Shown here one piece after another: positions 37,605 through 45,489 of a stretch of DNA of 64,000 bases (the stretch's first letter is position 1; each line of letters starts with the position of its first letter). Position numbers and translations under genes: made by a program. Source of the stretch: Neoroseomonas oryzicola (GTDB lineage: Bacteria; Pseudomonadota; Alphaproteobacteria; Acetobacterales; Acetobacteraceae). The notes below the pieces were generated by a model. It made no database searches. It had not been told where the DNA came from and saw only the letters and a program-made list of their open reading frames with translations. The stretch lies in the NCBI RefSeq assembly GCF_012163135.1, contig NZ_JAAVUP010000004.1:186001-250000 (forward strand), in the 5' to 3' direction.

Positions 37605-38120
37605 TCAGTTCGCCTCGGCCAGCAGGGCGTTGAGGTCGAGCCGGCGCGTCACCATCGCGAGCTTCCCTTCCGCATCGCGCGGCCACTCGGCCTCGGGGCG
37701 GTCCCGGTAGAGCTCGACGCCGTTGCCGTCGGGGTCGCGCAGGTAGAGCGCTTCCGACACGCCGTGGTCGGAGGCGCCTTCGAGCGGCCAGCCGGCCTCG
37801 AGCAGGCGCAGCAGCGCCTGGGCCAGCGCCTTGCGGTCGGGATAGAGCAGGGCGACGTGGAACAGCCCCGTCGTGCCTGGCGGCGGCCAGGCGCCGCCCT
37901 TGCTCTCCCAGGTGTTGAGCGCGATGTGGTGGTGGTAGCCGCCGGCCGAGAGGAAGACGGCCTGGTCCCCGTAGCGCTGCTGTTCCTCGAGGCCAATGAC
38001 GTCGCGCCAGAAGGCGAGGGCGCGATCGATGTCGGCAACCTTGAGGTGGACATGGCCGATGCGCGTCCCGGGATGGATCGCGGGGCGGGTGGCGGCGGGC
38101 TGGGGCATCGTGTCGGGCAT
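37605..38120 (-). CDS. VOC-family dioxygenase-like protein (CatE type)
   Basis: 171-residue VOC protein. It starts TRIGHVHLKVADIDRALAFW with the metal-type His, then FLSAGGYHHHIALNTWESK, TGLFHVALLYPDRKAL, and the metal Glu in YLRDPDGNGVELYRDRP. These blocks match the N-terminal half of CatE-like catechol 2,3-dioxygenases, and the protein is the size of stand-alone members. The substrate is unknown. It is divergent from the FAD dehydrogenase gene at 38210, so a joint degradative role is possible but not shown. Confidence 0.87.
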   Translation of the reverse strand: MPDTMPQPAATRPAIHPGTRIGHVHLKVADIDRALAFWRDVIGLEEQQRYGDQAVFLSAGGYHHHIALNTWESKGGAWPPPGTTGLFHVALLYPDRKALAQALLRLLEAGWPLEGASDHGVSEALYLRDPDGNGVELYRDRPEAEWPRDAEGKLAMVTRRLDLNALLAEAN

Positions 38121-38209
38121 GGCTGGGGTGTCCTTCCGTGCTGCCTATCTGGCGCCGCGCCCGATCAAGTGCCAATGGAATGGCCGGATCATCACCATCG
38201 GCGGGGGCA

Positions 38210-39838
38210 ATGGCGGAATTCGCGACGGATGTGCTCGTTCTCGGCTCAGGCTCGGCGGGGCTGGTCGCGGCGCTGACGGCGGCGGCGCAGGGGCTGTCGG
38301 TCGCGGTGCTGGAGAAGACCGACCGGCTCGGCGGCACCACGGCGATGTCCGGCGCGGGCACCTGGATCCCGGCGAACCATCTCGCGGCCGCCGCCGGCAT
38401 CGAGGACAGCGTCGAGGAGGCGCTGACCTATATCCGCGCCGGCGCGCCGGAAGGCTGGGCCGAGACCGAGGCAGCGCTGTGGGAGGCCTTCGTGCGCGCC
38501 GCCCCCGACATGCTGCGCTTCGTGGAGGCCCGCACGCCGCTGAAGTTCGCGCTGACGCCGGAACCCGACCCGCTGCGGACGCTGCCCGGGGCCAAGGCGC
38601 GGGGGCGGATGATGTCGCCGCTGCCGCTCAGCCGCTGGCGGGCGGGGCGCTTCGCCTTCCGCATCCGCAAATCCACCATCCCGGAGATCTTCACCTACCA
38701 CGAGGCGGTAACGACCGACCTGTATCACAAGCCCTACCGCACGGCGCTGTCGCTCTGGCCGCAGCTGGTCTGGCGTTTCCTGACCAATGCGCGGGGGAAG
38801 GGGACGGCGCTGGTGACGGGGTTGCTGCGCGGCTGCCTCGATGCGGGGGTGCACGTCGTGCTCGGCGCGCGGGCTGTGGCGCTGACGCAGGACGCGACGG
38901 GTGCCGTCACCGGCGCGACGGTAGAACGGAAGGGGCGGCGGGAGAGCTGGACGGCCCGGCGCGGCGTGGTGATCGCGACCGGCGGCTTCGAATGGGATTC
39001 GGGGCTGATGGCGCGGCACTTCCCCGGGCCGGTCGACTACCTCGGCAGCCCGGACGCCCATGACGGCGACGGGCAGCGCATGGCCGAGGCGGCGGGGGCC
39101 GCACTCGCGCACATGGACCAGGCGACCATTACGCCGTCGATCCCCGTGCGCTACCAGGGCAAGGTGCTGGCCCAGCCGGTGCCCTTCCACACCGAGCCCA
39201 ACGCCATGCTGGTGAACCGGCATGGCCGGCGCTTCGTGAACGAACTCACCTTCAACATCGGCGAGCAGATCGACCGCCGCGACCCCGCGACCGGCGCGCC
39301 GGTGCATCTACCCTGCTGGGTGATCAGCGATTCGGTGCTGCTCGACCGGCTGCCGCCGGCGCGCTGGGCTGCGCGGGCCGATCCGGGCTGGCTGCGCCAG
39401 GCGGAGGACCTTGCGGGACTCGCCGCGCAGATCGACGTGCCGGAGGAGGCGCTGGCGGACAGCGTCGCGCGCTTCAACGCCGCCGCCATCGCCGGCGCGG
39501 ACGAGGATTTCGGCCGCCCCGCGCGCCCCGACCCGGCCGCGGCCGGCGACAAGCGCCGCCGCGCGGGGATCGAGCCGATCGCGCGGCCGCCCTTCCTCGC
39601 CATGCCGTTCAACCGCTCGATCCTCGGCACCAAGGGCGGTGCGCGGACCAATGAGCACGCCGAGGTGCTGCGCCCCGACGGCAGCGTCATCCCCGGCCTG
39701 TTCGCGGCCGGGGTCGCCATGGCGAACCCGATCGGCACGCGCAACGTCGGCACCGGCACGACCATCGGGCCGAACATGGCCTGGGGCTACATCGCGGGGA
39801 TGCGGCTCGCGCGGCGGAACCTCGGGCCTACTCCCTGA
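38210..39838 (+). CDS. FAD-dependent dehydrogenase (3-ketosteroid dehydrogenase/fumarate reductase-like)
   Basis: 542-residue flavoprotein. The N-terminal dinucleotide-binding motif TDVLVLGSGSAGLVAALTAA and EKTDRLGGTTAMSGAGTWIP bind FAD. GVVIATGGFEWDSGLMARHF, the C-terminal GGARTNEHAEVLRPDGSVIP and LFAAGVAMANPIGTRNVG complete the fold. The family oxidises or reduces C-C bonds of steroids or other ring substrates. The chosen ATG at 38210 gives MAEFATDVLVLG; a longer frame from 38138 would add 24 residues without family support. It ends 11 bases inside the convergent Bug gene. Confidence 0.88.
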   Translation: MAEFATDVLVLGSGSAGLVAALTAAAQGLSVAVLEKTDRLGGTTAMSGAGTWIPANHLAAAAGIEDSVEEALTYIRAGAPEGWAETEAALWEAFVRAAPDMLRFVEARTPLKFALTPEPDPLRTLPGAKARGRMMSPLPLSRWRAGRFAFRIRKSTIPEIFTYHEAVTTDLYHKPYRTALSLWPQLVWRFLTNARGKGTALVTGLLRGCLDAGVHVVLGARAVALTQDATGAVTGATVERKGRRESWTARRGVVIATGGFEWDSGLMARHFPGPVDYLGSPDAHDGDGQRMAEAAGAALAHMDQATITPSIPVRYQGKVLAQPVPFHTEPNAMLVNRHGRRFVNELTFNIGEQIDRRDPATGAPVHLPCWVISDSVLLDRLPPARWAARADPGWLRQAEDLAGLAAQIDVPEEALADSVARFNAAAIAGADEDFGRPARPDPAAAGDKRRRAGIEPIARPPFLAMPFNRSILGTKGGARTNEHAEVLRPDGSVIPGLFAAGVAMANPIGTRNVGTGTTIGPNMAWGYIAGMRLARRNLGPTP

Positions 39839-40805
39839 TGCCGAGTCCGCGGACCTCGGGTTCCCAGAAGGCGATCTCGTCGCGGACGTATTGGGCGAAG
39901 CGGGCGGGCGTGTAGCCGCGCATCGCGGGGGTGCCCATCTCCTCGAAGCGGCCGGCGATGGTGGGGTCGGACAACGCCTGCTCGGTCGCCGCGGCCATGC
40001 GGTCGACGATCGGCTGCGGCGTGCCGGCGGGGGCGAAGAAGCCGTACCAGGAATAGGCCTTGTAGCCGGTGATGCCTGCCTCGACCGCGGTCGGCACCTC
40101 GGGCAGCAGGGAGGAGCGCTGCTCGGTCGCGACGAAGAGGACGCGGGCCTGGCCGCCCTCGTGCATGCCCTTCAGCAGGGAGGGGATGTCGCAGCAGAAC
40201 TGGATCTCGCCCGAGGTCAGGGCGGCGAAGACCTGGCCACCGCCACGATAGGGGACGTGCACGGCCTCGGTTCCGGTGCGGATGCAGAAGGAGGCCGCGG
40301 CGATGTGCCCCGAGGTCCCGATTCCCGAGGAGCCGTACTGGTAGCGGTTCGGCGCCGCCTTCATGGCCGCCACGAACTCGGCCGCCGTGCGCGGGGCGAA
40401 GTTGCGCGTGGTCACCGCGAGCGCGATGGGCACGAAGACGGTCGGCGCCACCGCCACCAGGTCCCGCCGCGCGTCGAAGGGCACCGGGGCCGGCAGGCCG
40501 CGGGCGAGCGCGATGGGCGAAAGGGTCGAGAGGACGAAGGCCTCCCCGTTCGGGGGCAGCTTCGCGACGTAGTCGGTGCCCACCACGCCGCCGGCGCCGG
40601 GCCGGTTCTCGATCACCACGGGCTGGCCGAGGATCTCGGCCAGCTTGGGCGCGAGGAGGCGGGTGGTGACATCCGTTCCGCCGCCGGTCCCGAAGGGCAC
40701 GACGATCCGCACCGGCCGGGTCGGCCAGGGCGACTGGGCCAGCGCCGGGGCAGCGAGGCCGGCAAATGGGGTGGCGAGGAGGCTGCGGCGGGGCAGGCGG
40801 ATCAT
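39828..40805 (-). CDS. Bug-family (TTT) periplasmic solute-binding protein
   Basis: 325-residue binding protein of the tripartite tricarboxylate transporter type. It has a Tat/Sec signal (RRSLLATPFAGLAAPALAQ). The family opening WPTRPVRIVVPFGTGGGTDV and the IENRPGAGGVVGTDYVA block (residues about 68-84) are clear, along with YQYGSSGIGTSGHIAA and VPYRGGGQVFAALTSGEI. No membrane subunits (TctA/TctB) are in the window; such 'orphan' Bug proteins are common in this group of bacteria. The start at 40805 is chosen for the signal peptide. Confidence 0.92.
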   Translation of the reverse strand: MIRLPRRSLLATPFAGLAAPALAQSPWPTRPVRIVVPFGTGGGTDVTTRLLAPKLAEILGQPVVIENRPGAGGVVGTDYVAKLPPNGEAFVLSTLSPIALARGLPAPVPFDARRDLVAVAPTVFVPIALAVTTRNFAPRTAAEFVAAMKAAPNRYQYGSSGIGTSGHIAAASFCIRTGTEAVHVPYRGGGQVFAALTSGEIQFCCDIPSLLKGMHEGGQARVLFVATEQRSSLLPEVPTAVEAGITGYKAYSWYGFFAPAGTPQPIVDRMAAATEQALSDPTIAGRFEEMGTPAMRGYTPARFAQYVRDEIAFWEPEVRGLGIRE

Positions 40806-40967
40806 GGTCGGGGCTCCGGCGGGCGGCGTCGGGCCCCAGAGTGCGGCGCTTCGAAGCTGTGGAAAAGTCTGGACTTGCGCCCCGCGGCCTTGCGCGGAAT
40901 CATGAACGAAACGGGAACATGTTTCGTCCTGTGACAAAGTCGGGACTCTTGGCAAGGGGTCTCTTTG

Positions 40968-41015
40968 CCACCCCATGTGGTGGTGGCAGGACTGTGGCAA
41001 GACTACATCTTGTGT
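40968..41015 (+). promoter_or_regulatory. Pair of NrdR-like operators upstream of nrdA
   Basis: Two imperfect 16-bp palindromes, CCACCCCATGTGGTGG at 40968-40983 and AGACTACATCTTGTGT at 41000-41015. Compared with the E. coli type consensus ACACTATATATAGTGT they match 9 and 12 of 16. Their centres lie 32 bases apart, three helical turns, the spacing typical of NrdR box pairs. NrdR represses ribonucleotide reductase genes when dNTP pools are high. The spacing supports the call more than the sequence. Confidence 0.65.
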
Positions 41016-41052
41016 CTGGTGGCCCCTGGGCGGCAGGATGCCGGTCCAGGGG

Positions 41053-42945
41053 ATGAGTTATCCGGGGGGTTCTTCAGTGTTCGACGCAGTACAGCTCGAG
41101 GGCCATGGCCAGGTCCGCATCGATCGTTCGCGCGACGCGCTGCTGACCGATTTCGGCAAGGCGACGCTAGATGACCGCTATCTGCTGCCGGGCGAGTCCT
41201 ACCAGGACCTGTTCGCCCGCGTGGCTTCGGCCTACGGCGACGACGCGGCCCATGCGCAGCGGATCTACGACTACATCTCGCGCCTGTGGTTCATGCCGGC
41301 GACGCCGGTTCTGTCGAATGGCGGCACGACTCGCGGCCTGCCGATCTCCTGCTTCCTGAACGAGGCCTCGGACAGCCTCGATGGCATCGTCGGGCTGTGG
41401 AACGAGAATGTCTGGCTCGCGGCCAAGGGCGGGGGCATCGGGTCCTACTGGGGCAACCTGCGCGGCATCGGCGAGAAGGTCGGCAAGAACGGCAAGACCT
41501 CGGGCGTCATCCCCTTCATTCGGGTGATGGACAGCCTGACGCTGGCGATTTCCCAGGGGTCGCTGCGGCGCGGCTCGGCGGCCTGCTACCTGCCGGTGCA
41601 CCACCCCGAGATCGAGGAATTCCTCGAGATGCGCCGCCCGACCGGCGGCGATCCGAACCGCAAGGCGCTGAACCTGCACCACGGCGTGCTGCTGTCCGAC
41701 GCCTTCATGCGCGCGGTCGAGAATGACGAGGAATGGGCGCTTCTCTCGCCGAAGGACCAGGCGGTGATGCGCAAGGTCTCGGCGCGCGCGCTGTGGATCC
41801 GCATCCTCACCGCCCGCATCGAGACGGGCGAGCCCTACATCATCTACTCGGACCACGTGCACCGCGCGCAGCCGGCGCACCACAAGCTGGCGGGGCTCGA
41901 GGTCAAGACCTCGAACCTCTGCTCCGAGATCACGCTGCCGACCGGGCTCGACCAGCATGGCCAGGAGCGCACGGCGGTGTGCTGCCTGTCGTCCCTGAAC
42001 TGCGAGACCTGGTTCGAGTGGAAGGACGATCCGGACTTCATCCCGGACGTCATGCGCTTCCTCGACAACGTGCTGCAGTCCTTCATCGACACCGCGCCGG
42101 ATTCGATGGCGCGGGCGAAGTACAGCGCGATGCGGGAACGTTCCGTCGGCCTCGGCGTGATGGGCTTCCACAGCTTCCTGCAGAAGATGAACGTGCCCTT
42201 CGAGTCCGTCGTCGCGAAGGTGTGGAACAAGAAGATGTTCAAGCACATCCGCGCCCAGGCGGATGTCGCGTCCCGCGTGCTGGCGGAGGAGCGGGGCCCG
42301 TGCCCCGACGCCGCCGAATACGGCATCATGGAGCGCTTCTCCCACAAGATCGCGATCGCGCCGACGGCCTCGATCTCGATCATCTGCGGCGGCGCATCCC
42401 CGGGCATCGAGCCGATCGCGGCGAACGTCTACAACCACAAGACGCTGTCGGGCTCCTTCATCGTCCGCAACCCGTACCTGCAGAAGGCGCTGGCGAAGCA
42501 CGGGCGCGACGACGAGGAGACCTGGACATCGATCACCGTGACCAAGGGTTCGGTGCAGCATCTCGACTTCCTGACCGAGCAGGAGAAGGCGGTGTTCAAG
42601 ACCGCCTTCGAACTCGACCAGCGCTGGGTGATCGAGCATGCGGCCGACCGCACGCCGTATATCTGCCAGTCGCAGTCGGTGAACCTCTTCCTGCCGGCCA
42701 ACGTGCACAAGCGCGACCTGCACCAGATCCACATGAGCGCGTGGAAGAAGGGCGTGAAGTCGCTCTACTACTGCCGTTCGCTGTCGATCCAGCGCGCCGA
42801 TACCATCAGCGAGAAGGTGGCGCCGCAGGCGGCCCTCGGCGCCAAGGCGGCGAACGACGTCGCGCCGGTGCAGATGCCGCTGGTCGCGGCGGCGCAGCCG
42901 GCGGGGAATTCGAACAACTACGAGGAATGCCTGGCCTGCCAGTGA
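41053..42945 (+). CDS. nrdA: Class I ribonucleoside-diphosphate reductase alpha subunit
   Basis: About 630-residue large subunit that reduces NDPs to dNDPs with NrdB. Blocks ATPVLSNGGTTRGLPISCF, GSLRRGSAACYLPVHHPEIE, LKTSNLCSEI-like VKTSNLCSEITLP, and APTASISIICGGASPGIEPI are readable. The C-terminal redox pair is ECLACQ. It is shorter than E. coli NrdA (761 residues) and I see no N-terminal ATP-cone. Three in-frame starts are possible: ATG 41038, ATG 41053, and GTG 41077, which has the best Shine-Dalgarno (GGGGGG at 41064-41069). It is divergent from a Bug gene over 247 bases holding the NrdR-like boxes. Confidence 0.93.
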   Translation: MSYPGGSSVFDAVQLEGHGQVRIDRSRDALLTDFGKATLDDRYLLPGESYQDLFARVASAYGDDAAHAQRIYDYISRLWFMPATPVLSNGGTTRGLPISCFLNEASDSLDGIVGLWNENVWLAAKGGGIGSYWGNLRGIGEKVGKNGKTSGVIPFIRVMDSLTLAISQGSLRRGSAACYLPVHHPEIEEFLEMRRPTGGDPNRKALNLHHGVLLSDAFMRAVENDEEWALLSPKDQAVMRKVSARALWIRILTARIETGEPYIIYSDHVHRAQPAHHKLAGLEVKTSNLCSEITLPTGLDQHGQERTAVCCLSSLNCETWFEWKDDPDFIPDVMRFLDNVLQSFIDTAPDSMARAKYSAMRERSVGLGVMGFHSFLQKMNVPFESVVAKVWNKKMFKHIRAQADVASRVLAEERGPCPDAAEYGIMERFSHKIAIAPTASISIICGGASPGIEPIAANVYNHKTLSGSFIVRNPYLQKALAKHGRDDEETWTSITVTKGSVQHLDFLTEQEKAVFKTAFELDQRWVIEHAADRTPYICQSQSVNLFLPANVHKRDLHQIHMSAWKKGVKSLYYCRSLSIQRADTISEKVAPQAALGAKAANDVAPVQMPLVAAAQPAGNSNNYEECLACQ

Positions 42946-42985
42946 TCGGCAGGCAAGGGTCCGCCTGACGGGCGGATGAGTATGC

Positions 42986-43015
42986 GCGGCCGCCAGGGGT
43001 GACCCTGGCGGCCGC
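42986..43015 (+). terminator. Strong hairpin after nrdA
   Basis: Perfect 13-bp stem GCGGCCGCCAGGG / CCCTGGCGGCCGC closing on GTGA, 40 bases after the nrdA stop. Only GGTGCGTTTC follows, so the U-tract is poor, but the stem is very stable. It separates nrdA from the gene at 43182. Confidence 0.7.
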
Positions 43016-43050
43016 GGTGCGTTTCGAGGGTATCCGGGTAGCGCGGATTA

Positions 43051-43167
43051 TCACGGATTCGTGCGGTTTGGCCCTGAATTTGCTGTCTAAATCACCCGAG
43101 TCTCGTGGCGTGATGCGATTTTGTCCGAGGTATGAATACTTCTGGTTGTAGTCCTCACGGATTCGTG
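43051..43167. promoter_or_regulatory. Direct repeat and GANTC cluster in lower-GC region upstream of the PAP2 gene
   Basis: The 13-mer TCACGGATTCGTG occurs twice, at 43051-43063 and 43155-43167, 104 bases apart. Its core CACG-GATT-CGTG is an inverted repeat. Each copy contains a GANTC site (43056 and 43160), with a third GANTC at 43098. The local sequence is markedly lower in GC than the genes around it. The second copy ends 14 bases before the start codon, consistent with an operator or a cell-cycle methylation-sensitive promoter; this is inference. Confidence 0.45.
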
Positions 43168-43181
43168 TCTACGATGAACGC

Positions 43182-44336
43182 ATGCTCGGGCAATCGGTCC
43201 ACCGGGGGGGTGGTGCCGGCTCGTGGCCAGGGGGTGCGTCCGTGGATTCCGGGGCCGTGTCCGGATCCTTCGCGCAGCGCCTGCTGGCCGAGCTGCGTGC
43301 CGACATCCCCCTGCATCTCATTGTCGCCGCCTATGCGGGCGCGGTCTTCCTGGTCGCCCAGACATTGGGCCGTCCCGAGAAGTTCGAGCTGCTGATGTAT
43401 GCGGAACGATGGATCATCGTCCTGCCGGGCCTGGTCTTGCCTGGGATTGCCTGCATCGGGGTGGTCTGCGCCGTCATCACGCATCCGAGAGCCCCCTTCA
43501 CCGGGCTCGTGAGATTTCTCTGCCACCCCCGCGGTCCCAGGCTCGCCGCGGGTCTGGTGCTCTTCACCTCCGTCACGCTGTTCTATGGCGCCTTCACCTC
43601 GGCCAAGAACCTCCTGCCCGAGGTGTCGCATTTCGACTGGGACGTCGCTCTGGCGGATCTGGGCGAGTGGATGCACGGCGGGACGCCGCTGTGGCGCCAC
43701 CTGCATCCGGTTCTGACGCCCTACACGCGGTATATTGATATTTTTTACAATGTCTTCTGGCAGGTCGCGATGCTGACCATGGTCCTCGCCATGGCATTCG
43801 CGAACCAGAGGCGTCGGCGCTTCTTCATCATATTCTTCCTGTGCTGGATCGTCCTCGGCAACGTCCTGGCCGGCATGTTCTACTCGGCGGGGCCGATATT
43901 CTACGATCGCGTGGTTGGCGACGCGCAGAGGTTCCGGTTTCTCCTCGACTACATCGGCGGCTACCAGGATCCGCCGCTCGCGGTCAGCGTCTACCAATCC
44001 TACCTCTGGACCCTGCATCGGTTGGGCGCGCCTGAATTCGGCAGCGGCATTTCCGCCTTCCCCAGCATGCACGTGTCCATGGCGACGCTGATCGCCCTCT
44101 GGCTGACGCGGATGCACCGCCGCCTGGCCATTCCAGCCGTGCTCATGGTGCTGCTGACCCAGGCGGGATCGGTGCATCTGGGCTGGCACTACGCGGTCGA
44201 CGGCTATGCCTCGATCGTCCTGACCTACCTCATCTGGCGCACGGTCGATCAGGCTGCGTCGCGGCAGCCCGTGCGCCGCACGGCCCCGCCGGCGGCCCTC
44301 GACGGGGCGATGGCACCGGCGGGCGCGGGCGGCTAG
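43182..44336 (+). CDS. PAP2-superfamily membrane phosphatase/transferase
   Basis: 384-residue membrane protein with about six hydrophobic segments. The PAP2 catalytic region is in the last third: SGISAFPSMHVSMATLIALW (motif 2, residues about 287-306) and GSVHLGWHYAVDGYASIVLT (motif 3, with His and Asp). The first motif KxxxxxxRP is not obvious. Members release phosphate from lipid phosphates such as undecaprenyl pyrophosphate, or transfer head groups as in inositolphosphorylceramide synthases, which this length and layout resemble. Lower GC stretches inside the gene (near 43730-43750) suggest horizontal origin. The ATG at 43182 gives a hydrophilic N-terminus; a GTG near 43241 is an alternative. 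Confidence 0.82.
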   Translation: MLGQSVHRGGGAGSWPGGASVDSGAVSGSFAQRLLAELRADIPLHLIVAAYAGAVFLVAQTLGRPEKFELLMYAERWIIVLPGLVLPGIACIGVVCAVITHPRAPFTGLVRFLCHPRGPRLAAGLVLFTSVTLFYGAFTSAKNLLPEVSHFDWDVALADLGEWMHGGTPLWRHLHPVLTPYTRYIDIFYNVFWQVAMLTMVLAMAFANQRRRRFFIIFFLCWIVLGNVLAGMFYSAGPIFYDRVVGDAQRFRFLLDYIGGYQDPPLAVSVYQSYLWTLHRLGAPEFGSGISAFPSMHVSMATLIALWLTRMHRRLAIPAVLMVLLTQAGSVHLGWHYAVDGYASIVLTYLIWRTVDQAASRQPVRRTAPPAALDGAMAPAGAGG

Positions 44337-44383
44337 GCTGCCCGAAACGCGGTCGTCCCGCCGGGGCGGTCGCTGCGGGAGGA

Positions 44384-45361
44384 ATGACACGCATGATGCC
44401 ACGCCGGACCCTCGGCCTTGCCGGGGCCGCCCTCGCCATCGTGCCCGCTGCGCGCGCCCAGGCTGCCTGGCCCGACAAGCCCGTCCGGCTCATCATCGGC
44501 TATCCTGCCGGCGGCCCGACCGATTTCGGCGGGCGATTGCTGCAGGACCCGCTCGGGCGGCTCTGGGGGCAGCCCATCGTCATCGAGAACCGCCCCGGCG
44601 CCAGCCAGGTCATCGCCAGCGAGGCGGTCGCGCGGTCCCCGGCCGATGGCTACACGCTGTTCCTCTCGGCCAGCACCCATGCGAGCAACGCCGCGGTCTA
44701 TGCCCGGCTGCCCTACGACACGCTCGCGGACTTCACCCCGATCGTGAACATCTACGCCTCGCCGACCGTGCTCTTCGTCGGGCGGGATTCCCCGCTGCGC
44801 AGCGTCGCCGACCTCGTCGCCGCCGCGCGGCGCGATCCGGGCGGCATGGCCTTCGCTTCCTCGGGCAATGGATCCTCGGGGCATTTCGCGCTCGAGATGT
44901 TCCGCCGCAAGGCGGGGATCGAGGTCACCCATGTCGCCTTCCGGGGCGCCGCCCCCGCCCTGCAGGAGGTGATGGCCGGCCGCGTGCCGGCCACTTTCAG
45001 CACCCTGTCGGGCGCGATCGGCCTCGCACGGGACGGTGGCCTCCGGCCGCTTGCCATCGGCGGTCCGCAGCGGGTCGAGGTGCTGCCAGGCGTTCCCACC
45101 CTCGAGGAGGCCGGCTTCGGCATCCCCGACACCAGCCCCTGGTATGGCTTCATCGGCCCGAAGGGCCTGCCGCGGCCGATCGTCGATCGCGTCGCCAACG
45201 ACACGCTCGGCCTGCTGCGCGACATCACGATCCAGCGCCGCATCGTCGACGCCGGCGGCGTCGTCATCGGCGAGGGGCCAGAGGCTTTCGACGCCCGCAT
45301 CCGGCGCGAACTGGCAGAGAACGCGGTCATCGCGCGCGAGGCCGGGATCAGGGTCGAGTAG
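44384..45361 (+). CDS. Bug-family (TTT) periplasmic solute-binding protein
   Basis: 325-residue paralogue of the protein at 39828-40805. It has a Tat-like signal (PRRTLGLAGAALAIVPAARA). The family blocks are WPDKPVRLIIGYPAGGPTDF, VIENRPGASQVIASEAVARS, MAFASSGNGSSGHFALEMF and THVAFRGAAPALQEVMAGRV. No transport membrane subunit is adjacent. It lies 48 bases after the PAP2 gene on the same strand and splits nrdA from nrdB. The ligand (a carboxylate in known members) is unknown. Confidence 0.92.
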   Translation: MTRMMPRRTLGLAGAALAIVPAARAQAAWPDKPVRLIIGYPAGGPTDFGGRLLQDPLGRLWGQPIVIENRPGASQVIASEAVARSPADGYTLFLSASTHASNAAVYARLPYDTLADFTPIVNIYASPTVLFVGRDSPLRSVADLVAAARRDPGGMAFASSGNGSSGHFALEMFRRKAGIEVTHVAFRGAAPALQEVMAGRVPATFSTLSGAIGLARDGGLRPLAIGGPQRVEVLPGVPTLEEAGFGIPDTSPWYGFIGPKGLPRPIVDRVANDTLGLLRDITIQRRIVDAGGVVIGEGPEAFDARIRRELAENAVIAREAGIRVE

Positions 45362-45405
45362 GGATTGCCGCGAGTCGCGCTTCGTCCTCTTGCCAACCCG
45401 GCCAA

Positions 45406-45453
45406 CCACAACATGTAGCGGTCGGACATTGCCGCGACCACCAATCGTGGTAG
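45406..45453 (+). promoter_or_regulatory. NrdR-like operator pair upstream of nrdB
   Basis: CCACAACATGTAGCGG at 45406-45421 matches the NrdR consensus at 10 of 16 and shares ACAANATGTAG with the reverse complement of the second box at nrdA. A second, weaker inverted repeat CCAC-N5-GTGG lies at 45438-45450, about 31 bases downstream centre to centre, the same three-turn spacing as at nrdA. This suggests that both separated reductase genes answer to one regulator. Confidence 0.55.
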
Positions 45454-45489
45454 GAATCAGCGCGACGCACCGTTCCTGGGGGATGGCTC

